Of a stretch of 14,957 nt of DNA, positions 6,453 to 13,749 are shown piece after piece. A program made the translations under genes and the position numbers. Each line of letters opens with the position of its first letter. Position 1 is the first letter of the stretch. The stretch is from the NCBI GenBank assembly GCA_003518245.1, contig DOZA01000129.1, positions 1-14,957 on the forward strand, in the 5' to 3' direction. The notes under the pieces are model-generated. The model searched no databases. It had not been told where the DNA came from and saw nothing but the letters and a program-made list of their open reading frames with translations. This DNA comes from Bacteroidales bacterium. GTDB taxonomy: Bacteria > Bacteroidota > Bacteroidia > Bacteroidales > VadinHA17.

Positions 6453-8909
6453 TTATACTATCTTCTTCGGATTTGCAACCTTCTGCTTAAGAAGGGATAA
6501 ATCAAGCACATCCATTATTGTGTCAACATAAGTAAATTTAAGCCCCTTGAGGTAAACATCCTTTATAGTGGTAACATTTTTCCTGTTCTCTGATGATAAT
6601 ATTATTTCTTTCAATCCTGCTCTCCTGGCTGCCAGTATTTTTTCCTTGATACCTCCTACAGGCAGCACTTTGCCCCTCAGTGTTATTTCTCCGGTCATGG
6701 CTATATTACGTTTTACTTTACGCTGGGTAAAGGCAGATGCTATTGAAGCAGCCATTGTAATACCTGCAGAAGGCCCATCCTTTGGAATAGCTCCTTCAGG
6801 AACATGAATATGAACATCCCAATTATCTGCAAAATTATCTGGTAGGCCCAGCAAATAAGCATGTGATTTAAGGTATTCAAGGGCTATAATGGCCGATTCC
6901 TTCATAACATCACCAAGGTTGCCAGTAAGTGTAAGCTTCCTTGTTCCCTTACTCAGGCTAGTCTCAACGAATAATATCTCACCTCCCACGGCTGTCCAGG
7001 CCAGTCCTGTAACAACACCGGCCTGATCATTACCCATGTACTGTTCCCTGCTGTATTTTGGAGGACCCAATATTGAAACAATCTTTTCATAATCGGGTGA
7101 AACGACTGGCTCTTTTCCATAAGCAATGTCCCTTGCTGTACTACGTATAAGCTTTGACAACCTTTTTTCCAGTTCCCTGACACCTGACTCCCTGGTATAA
7201 TTGTCAATCAGCCCTGTCAATACCGGCTTTTTGAGCATGAACTGCTTTTTCCTCACCCCGTGATTCTCCAGTTGTTTAGGAAGGAGATGCCTTTTTGCAA
7301 TCTCAATTTTTTCCTCCAGCAGGTAACCGTTTATTTCTATTAATTCCATTCTGTCACGTAGTGCAGGGCTTACTGTTGACAGTGTGTTGCCTGTTGCTAT
7401 AAACAGCACATTGGAAAGATCATATTCCATCTCGAGGAAATTATCATGGAAAGCATTATTCTGCTCCGGATCAAGCACTTCCAGCAGGGCAGATGCAGGA
7501 TCACCCCTGAAATCCATCCCCACTTTATCTATTTCATCAAGTATAAATACAGGGTTTGAAGAACCTGCTTTTTTTATATTCTGTATCACCCTTCCAGGCA
7601 TAGCACCGATGTATGTTTTACGGTGCCCCCTTATCTCAGCTTCATCATGCAATCCACCCAGTGACATTCTGACATATTCCCTGCCAAGAGCCCTGGCCAC
7701 TGATTTGCCAAGCGAGGTCTTACCCACTCCCGGGGGGCCATAGAGGCATATGATAGGTGATTTAAGGTTACCTTTGAGCTTTATCACAGCCAGATGCTCC
7801 AGTATCCTTTCTTTTACTTCTTCCAATCCGTAATGATCCTCATCAAGAACGTTCCTGGCATGTTCCAGGTCAAGGTTATCACTGGTAAACTCACCCCAGG
7901 GCAGGTCTACCAGAGTTTGTAAATAGTTCACCTGGACCGAATATTCAGCTGCCGCAGAGTTAAGTCTTTGAAGTTTATCCAGCTCCTTTTCAAAAATATC
8001 TTTTACGTCATCCGACCACTTTTTATCTATTGCCTTTCCCCTGAATTCTTCAATCTCTTTCTCCTGTGGGTTATCACCAAGCTCATTCTGGATGGTCTTC
8101 ATTTGCTGGAGCAGCATGAACTCTCTTTGTTGCCGATCCAGATCACTTTTAACCTTTGATTGCAGTTCATTCTTAAGCTCCAGCAGTTGCATTTCCTGCA
8201 CCAGGTTCTCAAGAAGCATTATACCCCTGGTATGCAGGCTGTCTGCCTCAAGGAGCTTCTGTTTCTCCTTTACCTTTATTTCCGTATTGGAACAGATAAA
8301 ATTTATGAGATATGACTTATTCTCAATATTCTTTATTGCAAATGATGCTTCCTGGGCCATGCCCGGGTTAAGCTTAATCATTCTGAGCGAAAGATCTTTA
8401 AGTGAACTTACTATAGCATCAAATTCCCGGGTGTTTTCTTTGTCTTTACGTTCATTTTTCACCACCACCTTAGCCATCAGGTAAGGATTATCCTTTACAA
8501 CTTTTGTAAGTTCAATCCTTTTTCTACCCTGGATTATAGCTGTAGTTGAACCATCAGGCATCTCCAGGAGTTTGATAATATGACCTATTGTACCTATTTT
8601 ATGCAGGTCTTTAAACCTGGGGTCTTCAATCCCGGGATCGATCTGTGCTACCGCACCTACTATCCTGTCCCCCTCATAAGCATCCCTTATAAGTTTAATT
8701 GATTTTGACCTGCCTATTGAGATAGGCAATACGACACCCGGGAAAAGTACATTATTGCGAAGCGACAACACAGGTAATTCATCAGGCACCTGTGAGTCGT
8801 CCATATCCATTTCCTCACCATTGGCAATAATAGGGATTATTTCTCCTTCTTCGTCTACAACATCGGGTAAAAAGAAATTATTCAATATCTTATTTTGCTT
8901 CCTGTCCAT
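6453..8909 (-). CDS. lon: ATP-dependent protease La (Lon)
   Basis: Cytoplasmic AAA+ serine protease that degrades misfolded and some regulatory proteins. At 818 residues it is of normal length for a Bacteroidota Lon. The N-terminal LON substrate-binding domain starts with [18 protein letters not shown] (46-63). A long coiled-coil region covers about 230-320. The AAA module has Walker A GPPGVGKT (391-398) and Walker B VFILDEID (454-461). The protease domain has the catalytic dyad S714 in PKDGPSAGI and K755 in GGIKEKILA. The ATG at 8909 adds an acidic 40-residue leader before the LON domain. A promoter candidate lies at 8925-8953, and an rpmE terminator separates it from the gene upstream. Downstream genes follow within 10 bases, suggesting a lon-transporter-coaD-thioredoxin-fold operon. 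Confidence 0.97.
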   Translation of the reverse strand: MDRKQNKILNNFFLPDVVDEEGEIIPIIANGEEMDMDDSQVPDELPVLSLRNNVLFPGVVLPISIGRSKSIKLIRDAYEGDRIVGAVAQIDPGIEDPRFKDLHKIGTIGHIIKLLEMPDGSTTAIIQGRKRIELTKVVKDNPYLMAKVVVKNERKDKENTREFDAIVSSLKDLSLRMIKLNPGMAQEASFAIKNIENKSYLINFICSNTEIKVKEKQKLLEADSLHTRGIMLLENLVQEMQLLELKNELQSKVKSDLDRQQREFMLLQQMKTIQNELGDNPQEKEIEEFRGKAIDKKWSDDVKDIFEKELDKLQRLNSAAAEYSVQVNYLQTLVDLPWGEFTSDNLDLEHARNVLDEDHYGLEEVKERILEHLAVIKLKGNLKSPIICLYGPPGVGKTSLGKSVARALGREYVRMSLGGLHDEAEIRGHRKTYIGAMPGRVIQNIKKAGSSNPVFILDEIDKVGMDFRGDPASALLEVLDPEQNNAFHDNFLEMEYDLSNVLFIATGNTLSTVSPALRDRMELIEINGYLLEEKIEIAKRHLLPKQLENHGVRKKQFMLKKPVLTGLIDNYTRESGVRELEKRLSKLIRSTARDIAYGKEPVVSPDYEKIVSILGPPKYSREQYMGNDQAGVVTGLAWTAVGGEILFVETSLSKGTRKLTLTGNLGDVMKESAIIALEYLKSHAYLLGLPDNFADNWDVHIHVPEGAIPKDGPSAGITMAASIASAFTQRKVKRNIAMTGEITLRGKVLPVGGIKEKILAARRAGLKEIILSSENRKNVTTIKDVYLKGLKFTYVDTIMDVLDLSLLKQKVANPKKIV

Positions 8910-8924
8910 AATCTAATAATATGT

Positions 8925-8953
8925 CAAAATTACATTTTGTTTTCACAAATCAA
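8925..8953 (-). promoter_or_regulatory. Candidate lon promoter (-33/-7, Bacteroidota type)
   Basis: Read on the minus strand, TTG (8953-8951) is followed after 18 bases by TAATTTTG (8932-8925), a full match to the Bacteroidota -7 consensus TAnnTTTG. The -7 element ends 15 bases before the lon ATG, giving a short leader. The position downstream of the rpmE terminator fits an independent start for lon. Confidence 0.5.
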
Positions 8954-9015
8954 GTAATTTTCAGGCTCTTCTCTTTATATCAATCATTATGCCAGCATTA
9001 ACTGCCGGTAGTGAT

Positions 9016-9044
9016 AAAAAAAAGCCCCTGATTAACAGGGGCTT
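9016..9044 (-). terminator. Rho-independent terminator of rpmE
   Basis: On the minus strand, AAGCCCCTG (9044-9036), a 5-base loop and CAGGGGCTT (9030-9022) make a perfect 9-bp stem, with the terminal T's running on as a tract of eight (9023-9016). It begins 21 bases after the rpmE stop codon and precedes the lon promoter candidate, so it separates the rpmE and lon transcripts. Confidence 0.92.
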
Positions 9045-9065
9045 GAATAAAAGTATTCTTTTCTT

Positions 9066-9332
9066 TTACTTTTTCTTTTTGTCAAGATGCTTTTTATAGC
9101 GGTTCATGAACTTATCAACCCTACCTGCTGTGTCAACCAGTTTCATCTTACCTGTATAATAAGGATGTGATGTGTCAGATATTTCCAGTTTTATAAGGGG
9201 GTATTCGTTGCCATCCTCCCACTTTATTGTTTCCTTTGATGGTGCAGCAGACTTTGTAAGAAAGGCTGTATTATTTGACATGTCCTTGAACACAACAAAC
9301 CTGTAATTTTCCGGATGTATTCCCTTTTTCAT
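9066..9332 (-). CDS. rpmE2: 50S ribosomal protein L31, type B (zinc-free form)
   Basis: Structural protein of the large ribosomal subunit that helps form a bridge to the small subunit. The 88-residue sequence has the type B signature [14 protein letters not shown] (51-64) followed by the [11 protein letters not shown] segment (69-79) and a Lys-rich tail. It contains no cysteine at all, so it is the C-minus form without the zinc ribbon. In bacteria with both forms this version is made when zinc is scarce; many Bacteroidota have only this type, so zinc regulation cannot be assumed. It is a single-gene unit with a strong promoter candidate (9372-9402) and its own terminator. Confidence 0.95.
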   Translation of the reverse strand: MKKGIHPENYRFVVFKDMSNNTAFLTKSAAPSKETIKWEDGNEYPLIKLEISDTSHPYYTGKMKLVDTAGRVDKFMNRYKKHLDKKKK

Positions 9333-9371
9333 CTCTTCTGTTTATTAATATAATCTTAATCTTAGGGCTCG

Positions 9372-9402
9372 CAAAATTAATCAAGAATAATTAAATCACC
9401 AA
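9372..9402 (-). promoter_or_regulatory. Candidate rpmE promoter (-33/-7, Bacteroidota type)
   Basis: On the minus strand, TTG (9402-9400) and TAATTTTG (9379-9372) are separated by 20 bases, matching both elements and the spacing of the Bacteroidota housekeeping promoter. The leader to the rpmE ATG would be about 30 bases and ends with a purine-rich CAGAAGAG just before the start. This is the best promoter candidate in the window. Confidence 0.6.
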
Positions 9403-9413
9403 GAAATGATTTA

Positions 9414-10622
9414 TTAATTCTCTGATTTTTTGTTTTTACTTTCTACAAGCTCCTTCATCTCATCTTCCAAACGAATAAATTCAATATCATTATTTATCAT
9501 GTACCTGTAAGTAACATGTGTTTTTGTTTTTACAGCTCCCACTGCATTGTACACCGATATCATCGGCTTATTAAAATCACCTACCCATGATAATTCCAGT
9601 TCAGTATAGTAACGCTTCTTCATAAAAACATCATACAGGCATTTAAAGATTGCCGATTCTATACCGCTGTTTCTGTAAGCCGGTTTCACCCCTGCAACCA
9701 ATCCCCTCATACGTGTCATGGTTTTCTTCCTCTTAAGGTACATGAACTTTAAAATATTCCACAGGTGAAGTTTACCATTAAGGTGTTTAAGTATCTGGTT
9801 CAGATCAGGGAACAGGACAAAAAAAGCAACAGGCTCACCTTTGCTGTATGCAAACCATATCAATTCCTCATCAAGGAAAGCTTTACCCTTCTTAATAGTA
9901 TCATTAAAGTCTGATGGTACCATAGGCTGGTAATCTTCCCTGAACCCAGACCATGTATCATTATAAATATCAACCAGGTCATTTACATATTTATCGGCAT
10001 TCTTAAACCTGAAATGATCAAACGAATAGCCCGGTTTACGGCTGACCCATTCGGCTATTTTCATAAATCGTTCAGGGAAAACGTTTACTGAGGCAATATC
10101 CCTGTGGAAACTATACTGGTTAAAATAATTTCTGAATCCGTATTTCTCAAAATAGTCTTTATAATATTTTTTATTATATGGCATCCCGTATCCCTGCTGC
10201 ATGTATCCTTCCACCAGCAGCCCCCATCCAGAATCATTAGTACCGAATGCAATAGGGCCATCAACTGCTTCCATTCCATTTTCTTTCAGCCAGTCTATTG
10301 CTGTATCAAAGAGCATGAAAGCAGCTTTCTCATCTTCAATAACCTCAAAAAATCCTATCCCTCCTGTTGGTTGCCTATATGATTTTGAACGATGGTGATC
10401 AATAAAAGCTGCAATGCGGCCAATAATCGTATCATTACCGTCGTATAGCAGCCACCTTTTCAGCATACCATGACTGAAGCTTCTGTTTTTCCTGGGATCA
10501 AATACAGCATTGAATTCTGAATCAAGAGGGCATACCCAGTAAGGATCATCCCTGTAATGCTTTTTATGAAACTCTAGAAACCTTTTGTTGTCTCTTTTAT
10601 TAGTAACTTCCTTAATTACCAT
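9414..10622 (-). CDS. GNAT-fold acetyltransferase-like protein (YghO-like)
   Basis: A 402-residue cytoplasmic protein that I recognise as a large GNAT-related family common in Bacteroidota, similar to E. coli YghO. The C-terminal GNAT domain (about 205-375) has GLVAGVKPAYRNSGIESAI (307-325), the place of the acetyl-CoA pyrophosphate loop, though the usual Q/RxxGxG/A is degenerate (YRNSGI). It is followed by ELSWVGDFNKPMISVYNAVGA (343-363). The N-terminal half (about 10-170) looks like a second, diverged GNAT unit with GRIAAFIDHH (68-77). No substrate is known. It begins 8 bases after the stop of the class V PLP enzyme gene, so the two probably share a transcript. Family moderately sure, activity unproven. 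Confidence 0.82.
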   Translation of the reverse strand: MVIKEVTNKRDNKRFLEFHKKHYRDDPYWVCPLDSEFNAVFDPRKNRSFSHGMLKRWLLYDGNDTIIGRIAAFIDHHRSKSYRQPTGGIGFFEVIEDEKAAFMLFDTAIDWLKENGMEAVDGPIAFGTNDSGWGLLVEGYMQQGYGMPYNKKYYKDYFEKYGFRNYFNQYSFHRDIASVNVFPERFMKIAEWVSRKPGYSFDHFRFKNADKYVNDLVDIYNDTWSGFREDYQPMVPSDFNDTIKKGKAFLDEELIWFAYSKGEPVAFFVLFPDLNQILKHLNGKLHLWNILKFMYLKRKKTMTRMRGLVAGVKPAYRNSGIESAIFKCLYDVFMKKRYYTELELSWVGDFNKPMISVYNAVGAVKTKTHVTYRYMINNDIEFIRLEDEMKELVESKNKKSEN

Positions 10623-10630
10623 ATCGGGAT

Positions 10631-12103
10631 TTATTTATTCATATCAAACCAGCTTTTTACCATTTCACTGGATAATGCTGATTCGTCCTTATGGACAAAT
10701 TCATTATATTTTTTATTGTAAAGATAGTTTTTCTCCCAGATGTTTATATTTTCAGAAATTTCTTTTATAGCATTTATAATATAGTCCAGTTCTTTATCGG
10801 TCGTTGTAGGATGCAGTGACATCCTTATCCAGCCGGGTTTTTCTGAAAGGTCACCGCTGTTGATCTTTTTCGTTATCTCATGGCTTTTCTTATATTTAAC
10901 CTTCAGGAGGTAATGACCATAGGTGCCGGCACATGCACATCCACCCCTTGTCTGAATACCATACTTATCACTTAATATTTTAACTACCAGATTATAATGT
11001 ATATCTTCCATGTAAAACGAGAATACCGGCAGCCTGTCCTTAACATTATCAGCCAGTATTTTCAATCCTTCTATTGATCTCAGCTCCCTGAAGGTTTTTT
11101 TAACCAGTTGTTTCTCTCTTTCCTTTATTTTGTCAGTACCCATCTGCTCTTTAAGATTGATAGCCAGGGCAGTACGTATAGCCTGTATAAAGCCCGGAGT
11201 CCCTCCATCCTCCCTGGCTTCAATATCATCAACATATTTATATTCTCCCCATGGGTTGGTCCAAGCTACTGTCCCTCCCCCGGGATTATCAGGAACATCC
11301 CTGTTATACAGTTCTGCATCGAAAACCATTACACCTGATGAGCCCGGGCCTCCAAGAAATTTATGAGGCGAAAAGAATATTGCATCAAGCTTCTGCATTG
11401 AATCGTCGGGGTGCATGTTTATGTCAATATATGGTGCTGAGGCAGCAAAATCGACCAGGCAGATGCCTCCATGTTCATGCATTATCTTCGCTAATTCATA
11501 ATATGGGGTACATACACCTGTAACATTCGAACATGCTGTGAATGATCCTATTTTAAATCTCCTGTCATCATATTTTTTCAATTCCTGTCTTAAAATCCCG
11601 GGATCAACCAGTAATCCATCGCCTGGAGGTAAAACAACCACATCGGTAAGGGTTTCATACCAGGCAGTCTGGTTAGAGTGATGTTCCATATGCGTAATAA
11701 AAACAACCGGTCGCTCTATTTCTTTGAGACATGGCAGGTCTTTACGCTGGTAGATTTTAAGACCCATTATCCTCATAAACTTGTTTATTACTGTTGTCAT
11801 ACCCGAGCCTGCTGTTATCAACACATCATCCGGTCCGGCATTAACATGTTTCTTGATTATCCTCTGTGCCTCATGATATGCCCAGGTCATCCTCTTTCCT
11901 GTCTCACTGGTCTCGGTGTGGGTGTTGGATACAAATTTACCGAAATCACAAACCACCTTGTTTTCTATAGGGCGGTATAACCTTCCACTGGCTATCCAGT
12001 CACAATAAAGAATCTTTTGTTTCCCGTAAGGAGATTCATAATATTCATCGTTGCCCACTATATTATCTCTGAAATGACTGAAGTATTTCTCAAGTTTATT
12101 CAT
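10631..12103 (-). CDS. Class V aminotransferase-fold PLP enzyme (cysteine desulfurase-like)
   Basis: Fold type I PLP enzyme of the class V group, 490 residues from the ATG at 12103. An in-frame TTG at 12121 would add six residues but is less likely. The PLP lysine is K248 in FFSPHKFLGGPG. D218 in CLVDFAASAPY should contact the pyridine nitrogen, and THMEHHSNQTAW (137-148) stacks on the ring. Near residues 387-394 is RGGCACAG, at the position where SufS/CsdA-type desulfurases carry their reactive cysteine, but with a Cys-x-Cys. It could be a desulfurase, a selenocysteine lyase-like enzyme or an unrelated lyase. No suf or isc partner genes are nearby. It heads a two-gene unit with the GNAT-like gene, with a -7-like element at 12134-12141. 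Confidence 0.88.
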   Translation of the reverse strand: MNKLEKYFSHFRDNIVGNDEYYESPYGKQKILYCDWIASGRLYRPIENKVVCDFGKFVSNTHTETSETGKRMTWAYHEAQRIIKKHVNAGPDDVLITAGSGMTTVINKFMRIMGLKIYQRKDLPCLKEIERPVVFITHMEHHSNQTAWYETLTDVVVLPPGDGLLVDPGILRQELKKYDDRRFKIGSFTACSNVTGVCTPYYELAKIMHEHGGICLVDFAASAPYIDINMHPDDSMQKLDAIFFSPHKFLGGPGSSGVMVFDAELYNRDVPDNPGGGTVAWTNPWGEYKYVDDIEAREDGGTPGFIQAIRTALAINLKEQMGTDKIKEREKQLVKKTFRELRSIEGLKILADNVKDRLPVFSFYMEDIHYNLVVKILSDKYGIQTRGGCACAGTYGHYLLKVKYKKSHEITKKINSGDLSEKPGWIRMSLHPTTTDKELDYIINAIKEISENINIWEKNYLYNKKYNEFVHKDESALSSEMVKSWFDMNK

Positions 12104-12133
12104 ACTATTACCTGATAACAATTATTAGGGATA

Positions 12134-12141
12134 CAAATATA
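12134..12141 (-). promoter_or_regulatory. Candidate -7 element for the class V PLP enzyme gene
   Basis: TATATTTG on the minus strand fully matches TAnnTTTG and lies 30 bases upstream of the ATG at 12103, downstream of the susD terminator. There is no good TTG at the expected -33 distance (only GTTCC nearby), so this is half of a promoter signal. Confidence 0.35.
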
Positions 12142-12191
12142 TGGAGAATTTTTAAATGGGAACTTTTTCTCAATGGTTATGATTTTATATT

Positions 12192-12218
12192 AAAAAAAGG
12201 CTGCCGAAGCAGCCTTTT
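12192..12218 (-). terminator. Rho-independent terminator of the susCD unit, UUCG tetraloop
   Basis: On the minus strand, AAAAGGCTGC (12218-12209), loop TTCG and GCAGCC (12204-12199) run into seven T's (12198-12192). The G:C core is 6 bp and extends to 10 bp if A:T pairs are counted. The loop is closed by C:G, the exceptionally stable cUUCGg form. It begins 26 bases after the susD stop. Confidence 0.93.
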
Positions 12219-12244
12219 ATCTCTGTAATTAAATGTACTGATTT

Positions 12245-13738
12245 TTACAGGTCATTCTGAACCATTAAGGGGTTGGCATCCATCTCATCCTGCGGTATGA
12301 GTGAAGTCCAGCGTGTGTCTCCTGCTGGTACCTGCATAAGGCCTCCGTTGACTGATTCCCTATGGTTACTACCTGTTCGGTCAAGATCAAGGTTCAGGCG
12401 CTTGAGGTCAAAGAATCTCTGTCCTTCACCCCACAGCTCAACGCGGCGCTGTATCATGATCTCATCGATCAGGTCCTGTCCTGTATTTATTGAGAGTATG
12501 TATGAAGGATCGCGGGCCACAGCCATTGTATAGAGGGCTGCTGCTGCTTCCGGGTCATTCCCCTGTCGTCGTGCCTGTGCTTCTGCCTCAATGAGGTACA
12601 TCTCTGACACCCTCATATTAGGTACATCAACACGGCTGTCTGAAGTACTGACAGCAATAAACTTCTGGTTGGTATAAGGATACCTTTTCGCACTTGCAAC
12701 TATCTCAATCCCCCTGGCCTCCAGATCAAGGTGATCACCTGTCGGATCCCAGAGAATCTTACGCACATCGGTATCAGCTATCTGGTCATAGAGCAAGTTG
12801 TTAATAGACCTTGGGTTCCTCCTGATACTGGTGGAGCTGAAGTTTCTTGAAACATAGGCTCCATAATTTCCCCATTTGTCTGTCTGGTCTTCTTGTATCT
12901 GGGTGGCCCACATATATTCACCGCTTCCTTGTGATCCTGTATAGAATCCGAGATGATATGTTGCTGAGTCCATTAACTCATAACCGACCCTTGCCTGCTG
13001 GGCATAAGTTACAGCAGTTGCGTAATTACCCATGGTAAGAGCAACCCTTGCTTTAAGTCCCCTGGCAACATCTACATTCAGGTGTGACTTGTTCATCCTT
13101 GATTTACCTTCCAGGATTATAATTGCATCATCAATATCCTGGTTAATATACTGGTACACCTCTTCAACTGTATTTCTCGGCTGACCCTCTGTGGTTGCCT
13201 CCGTCATATAAGGAACTCCCAGCTGGGTATTTCCGCCTCCGGGAACATATCGGTTGCCGTATTGCTGAACCAGCTGATAATGGCAATACGCCCTGTAAAG
13301 CAGGGCCTGGCCAATAATATAATCCTTTTCATCCTGGCTACCTGTTGTGTTCTCATCTATCCCGTTTATGAGCACGTTTGCATTGGCAATCCATCCATAA
13401 AACATTAGCCAGTTACGTTCATTATACGAGCTTGTGGCACTCCTGTGCAGCCAGCGCAAGTGTGTTGTCCAGGTAGCATAGTTGAATACCATATCTTCAC
13501 CCTGCTCGTCAATATGAAGAAACCATGCACCAAGACCACAGCGTCCCTGGCTCCCATATCTTACATACAGTGCACGATGGATTCCGTTTAAAGAAGCCAT
13601 TGCAGTACGTGTTGAAGCAGTAACACCGGCATCTGATACACCATCTGTTGGCAGCACCTCCAGCCAATCTTCGGAACAGGCTGAGAAAATAAAGGATACT
13701 GTCATCACAAAAAATATACTATATATGATCTTTTTCAT
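12245..13738 (-). CDS. SusD/RagB family outer-membrane nutrient-binding lipoprotein
   Basis: Surface lipoprotein that caps a SusC channel and captures glycans or peptides for import. The 497-residue protein starts with a lipoprotein signal: MKK, a hydrophobic stretch, then FSAC with the lipidated C21. The acidic CSEDW after the cysteine fits Bacteroidota surface export. Helical TPR-like stretches follow, as expected for SusD. The C-terminal family signatures are RRVELWGEGQRFFDLKR (431-447) and LIPQDEMDANP near the end. Its ATG is 11 bases after the susC stop and it is followed by a terminator, so it ends the transcript. No glycoside hydrolase, peptidase or regulator is in the window, so the substrate is unknown. 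Confidence 0.95.
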   Translation of the reverse strand: MKKIIYSIFFVMTVSFIFSACSEDWLEVLPTDGVSDAGVTASTRTAMASLNGIHRALYVRYGSQGRCGLGAWFLHIDEQGEDMVFNYATWTTHLRWLHRSATSSYNERNWLMFYGWIANANVLINGIDENTTGSQDEKDYIIGQALLYRAYCHYQLVQQYGNRYVPGGGNTQLGVPYMTEATTEGQPRNTVEEVYQYINQDIDDAIIILEGKSRMNKSHLNVDVARGLKARVALTMGNYATAVTYAQQARVGYELMDSATYHLGFYTGSQGSGEYMWATQIQEDQTDKWGNYGAYVSRNFSSTSIRRNPRSINNLLYDQIADTDVRKILWDPTGDHLDLEARGIEIVASAKRYPYTNQKFIAVSTSDSRVDVPNMRVSEMYLIEAEAQARRQGNDPEAAAALYTMAVARDPSYILSINTGQDLIDEIMIQRRVELWGEGQRFFDLKRLNLDLDRTGSNHRESVNGGLMQVPAGDTRWTSLIPQDEMDANPLMVQNDL

Positions 13739-13749
13739 AGTTATCAGTT

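Noticed and set aside
7384-8484. Several long open frames on the plus strand opposite lon (7384-7743, 8092-8484)
   Set aside because: Lon is certain on the other strand; these are Ser/Ile-rich translations of its reverse complement with no family resemblance.
6453-8909. Lon and FtsH together as a special proteolysis cluster
   Set aside because: Both are ordinary housekeeping proteases, 5.6 kb apart in different transcripts with unrelated genes between, so closeness is probably incidental.
12104-12121. TTG start adding six residues to the class V PLP enzyme
   Set aside because: The ATG at 12103 gives a sensible N-terminus (MNKLEKYF) and ATG is the stronger start; the TTG has no supporting signal.
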